NCBI RefSeq assembly: GCF_048268085.1
Contig: NZ_JBLWWF010000015.1
Coordinates: 1 to 64,000, forward strand
Source: Neptunicella sp048268085
Lineage (GTDB): Bacteria > Pseudomonadota > Gammaproteobacteria > Enterobacterales > Alteromonadaceae
Direction of reading: 5' to 3'
Length of the DNA stretch: 64,000 nucleotides
In this document: one piece after another, positions 63,088 to 64,000 of the stretch
How positions within the stretch are numbered: position 1 is the first letter of the stretch
Layout of the letters: every line of letters starts with the position of its first letter
The notes under the pieces: generated by a model
Told to the model about the DNA's origin: nothing
Databases searched by the model: none
The model's input: only the letters and a program-made list of their open reading frames with translations
Position numbers and translations under genes: made by a program

Positions 63088-63241
63088 TCTTTCATACTCA
63101 CCAACGATCGGCAAATTAAATCTATTTTTTACCATCTTTCTGACACTTTATTAGCTGTTTTTCGCTTATTTGATTAAGCCCCTTTTTTTATTGATAAAAG
63201 GGATTATTGGGTGGTTAACTGTTTACATCGGAATCAAATAA

Positions 63242-63850
63242 ATGAAATCAAGACACTATATTAAATTGTTCGCGGCATGCTTGATGACGGCCTGTTGTTT
63301 GCTAAATCAAGCTTCAGCCAGCCTTATTAAGGATAATGGCTCCTATACTACCGTTAATGGATTAGACTGGCTGGATTGGCCACTGACCGAGAACATGACC
63401 CAGACCGATGCGATTGCCAATCATTCCGGTTGGCGAGCGGCAACGGGACAAGAAATTACTGAAATGCTTAACACTATGTTTGAAACCTCACTTTTTGTCG
63501 GGACAGATCAGGTGCTGGCGGCTTCCCTATTGTCCAACCCCACAGGATTAATTGACCGGTTCAGACAGTTATTTGGCACCATTGACTTTAATGGGGGCCT
63601 GTTTACCGCAGCGCATATTGATAGTTATGGACTGGTTTTTGTGACACCAAATCCCAGTATCGATGTTAATAATATTGTTATCGGTAATGGAACCGATGTG
63701 GCGATTTATGGCGCAACGAGTTATAGCCGTCCGAGAAGCGGTGTTGCATTGGTTCGGCAGGCAGTTTCAGAGCCTTCCAGTGTGGCGATTTTTGCTTTGA
63801 GTCTGATGGGTTTTGGTTTCACTGTTAATCGAAAAAAAACGCATGGCTGA
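63242..63850 (+). CDS. PEP-CTERM sorting-domain exported protein
   Basis: A 202-aa exported protein: signal peptide (residues about 1-27, LMTACCLLNQASAS), a small globular domain, and a C-terminal sorting tail EPSS-VAIFALSLMGFGF-TVNRKK: a proline-containing motif, a hydrophobic helix and a basic tail. This tail is recognised by exosortase, so an exosortase gene should exist elsewhere in the genome. The globular part (NGLDWLDWPLTENMTQTDAIANHSGWRAATGQE) resembles small extracellular PEP-CTERM proteins of unknown role. Confidence 0.86.
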   Translation: MKSRHYIKLFAACLMTACCLLNQASASLIKDNGSYTTVNGLDWLDWPLTENMTQTDAIANHSGWRAATGQEITEMLNTMFETSLFVGTDQVLAASLLSNPTGLIDRFRQLFGTIDFNGGLFTAAHIDSYGLVFVTPNPSIDVNNIVIGNGTDVAIYGATSYSRPRSGVALVRQAVSEPSSVAIFALSLMGFGFTVNRKKTHG

Positions 63851-63915
63851 TGTGGCGATCTAAAAGCGCTGTATTGCGTTAAAATTGGTTTTTAAAAAAT
63901 GGTAGGAGAGTGGCA

Positions 63916-64000
63916 ATGAAGGGGACGTTGTTGGTGGTACTGGTGGTGCTACTGTTACCCTATATTCAATCGGATGAGACATCGTCGAAAAAGGTTAAAT
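63916..64000 (+). CDS. Partial CDS, exported or membrane protein (5' end only)
   Basis: An ATG at 63916 follows AGGAG by 8 nt and opens a frame running off the window. The 28 visible residues are a short basic start, a hydrophobic run (LLVVLVVLLLPYI) typical of a signal or anchor, then polar residues. Family unknown. Confidence 0.7.
   Translation, partial: MKGTLLVVLVVLLLPYIQSDETSSKKVK

Noticed and set aside
63179..63203. CCCCTTTT/AAAAGGG hairpin between the ECF sigma and PEP-CTERM genes
   Set aside because: AT-rich stem without a proper U-tract; could form by chance in this AT-rich spacer.
1..64000. Search for CRISPR arrays, tRNA/rRNA, integrases and transposases
   Set aside because: No regularly spaced repeats, cloverleaf or rRNA sequence and no recombinase signature were recognised while reading the window.

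Overview
The window is a 64 kb piece of a gammaproteobacterial chromosome, most likely a marine or aquatic member of the Alteromonadales (Alteromonadaceae/Paraglaciecola-like). This is inferred from moderate GC, the conserved blocks ispD-ispF-truD-surE-pcm-yqaA-nlpD-rpoS and rppH-ptsP-lgt-thyA, many TonB-dependent receptors, a carbohydrate locus carrying tryptophan-halogenase-like genes, and a PEP-CTERM protein. No rRNA, tRNA, CRISPR array, prophage or transposase gene was seen.

Layout. 0-9 kb: mixed genes (ribosome hibernation factor, class C acid phosphatase, MATE pump, M14-type amidohydrolase, soxR with a textbook SoxR box and a divergent 33-codon ORF, lipase, thioredoxin-like lipoprotein, PAS-rich soluble chemoreceptor). 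9-21.8 kb: a sugar island. A forward operon encodes a GH1 beta-glucosidase, a GPH-type sugar symporter and a LacI-type repressor. Facing it on the minus strand are a 1001-aa TonB-dependent receptor and a five-gene operon (flavin-dependent halogenase, SapC-like, cupin/JmjC-like oxygenase, second halogenase, DUF6445-type oxygenase). The same palindrome, ATGTAAGCGCTTTCAT or a variant, sits directly after the -10 box of the beta-glucosidase, receptor and, in degenerate form, halogenase promoters, so one LacI repressor probably controls the whole island.

22-28.6 kb: rpoS and its conserved upstream neighbours back to ftsB, all minus strand, with a 167-bp palindromic MITE-like element between island and rpoS. 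28.7-38.7 kb: a solute-binding protein, rpsT, a TIGR03545/TIGR03546 pair, LysE exporter, SH3-domain membrane protein, CYTH triphosphatase, M20 peptidase, mutH and a YhhN-type lysoplasmalogenase. 38.9-44.2 kb: rppH-ptsP-tauE-lgt-thyA. 44.2-51 kb: small hypothetical, DUF3530, rluA-rapA, PhoH-PIN ATPase.

51-64 kb is accessory again: a glycosyltransferase; a transglutaminase-like protein; a TonB receptor divergent from a parallel beta-helix lipoprotein and a diheme cytochrome lipoprotein (the TIGR03805/TIGR03806 pair); guanine deaminase; a large secreted zinc metalloprotease; an ECF sigma factor; a PEP-CTERM protein; and the start of one more exported protein. The most interesting system is the LacI-linked halogenase/oxygenase/SapC operon beside a beta-glucoside uptake locus: it looks like an oxidative tailoring pathway without any visible NRPS/PKS, and its substrate is not evident from sequence.
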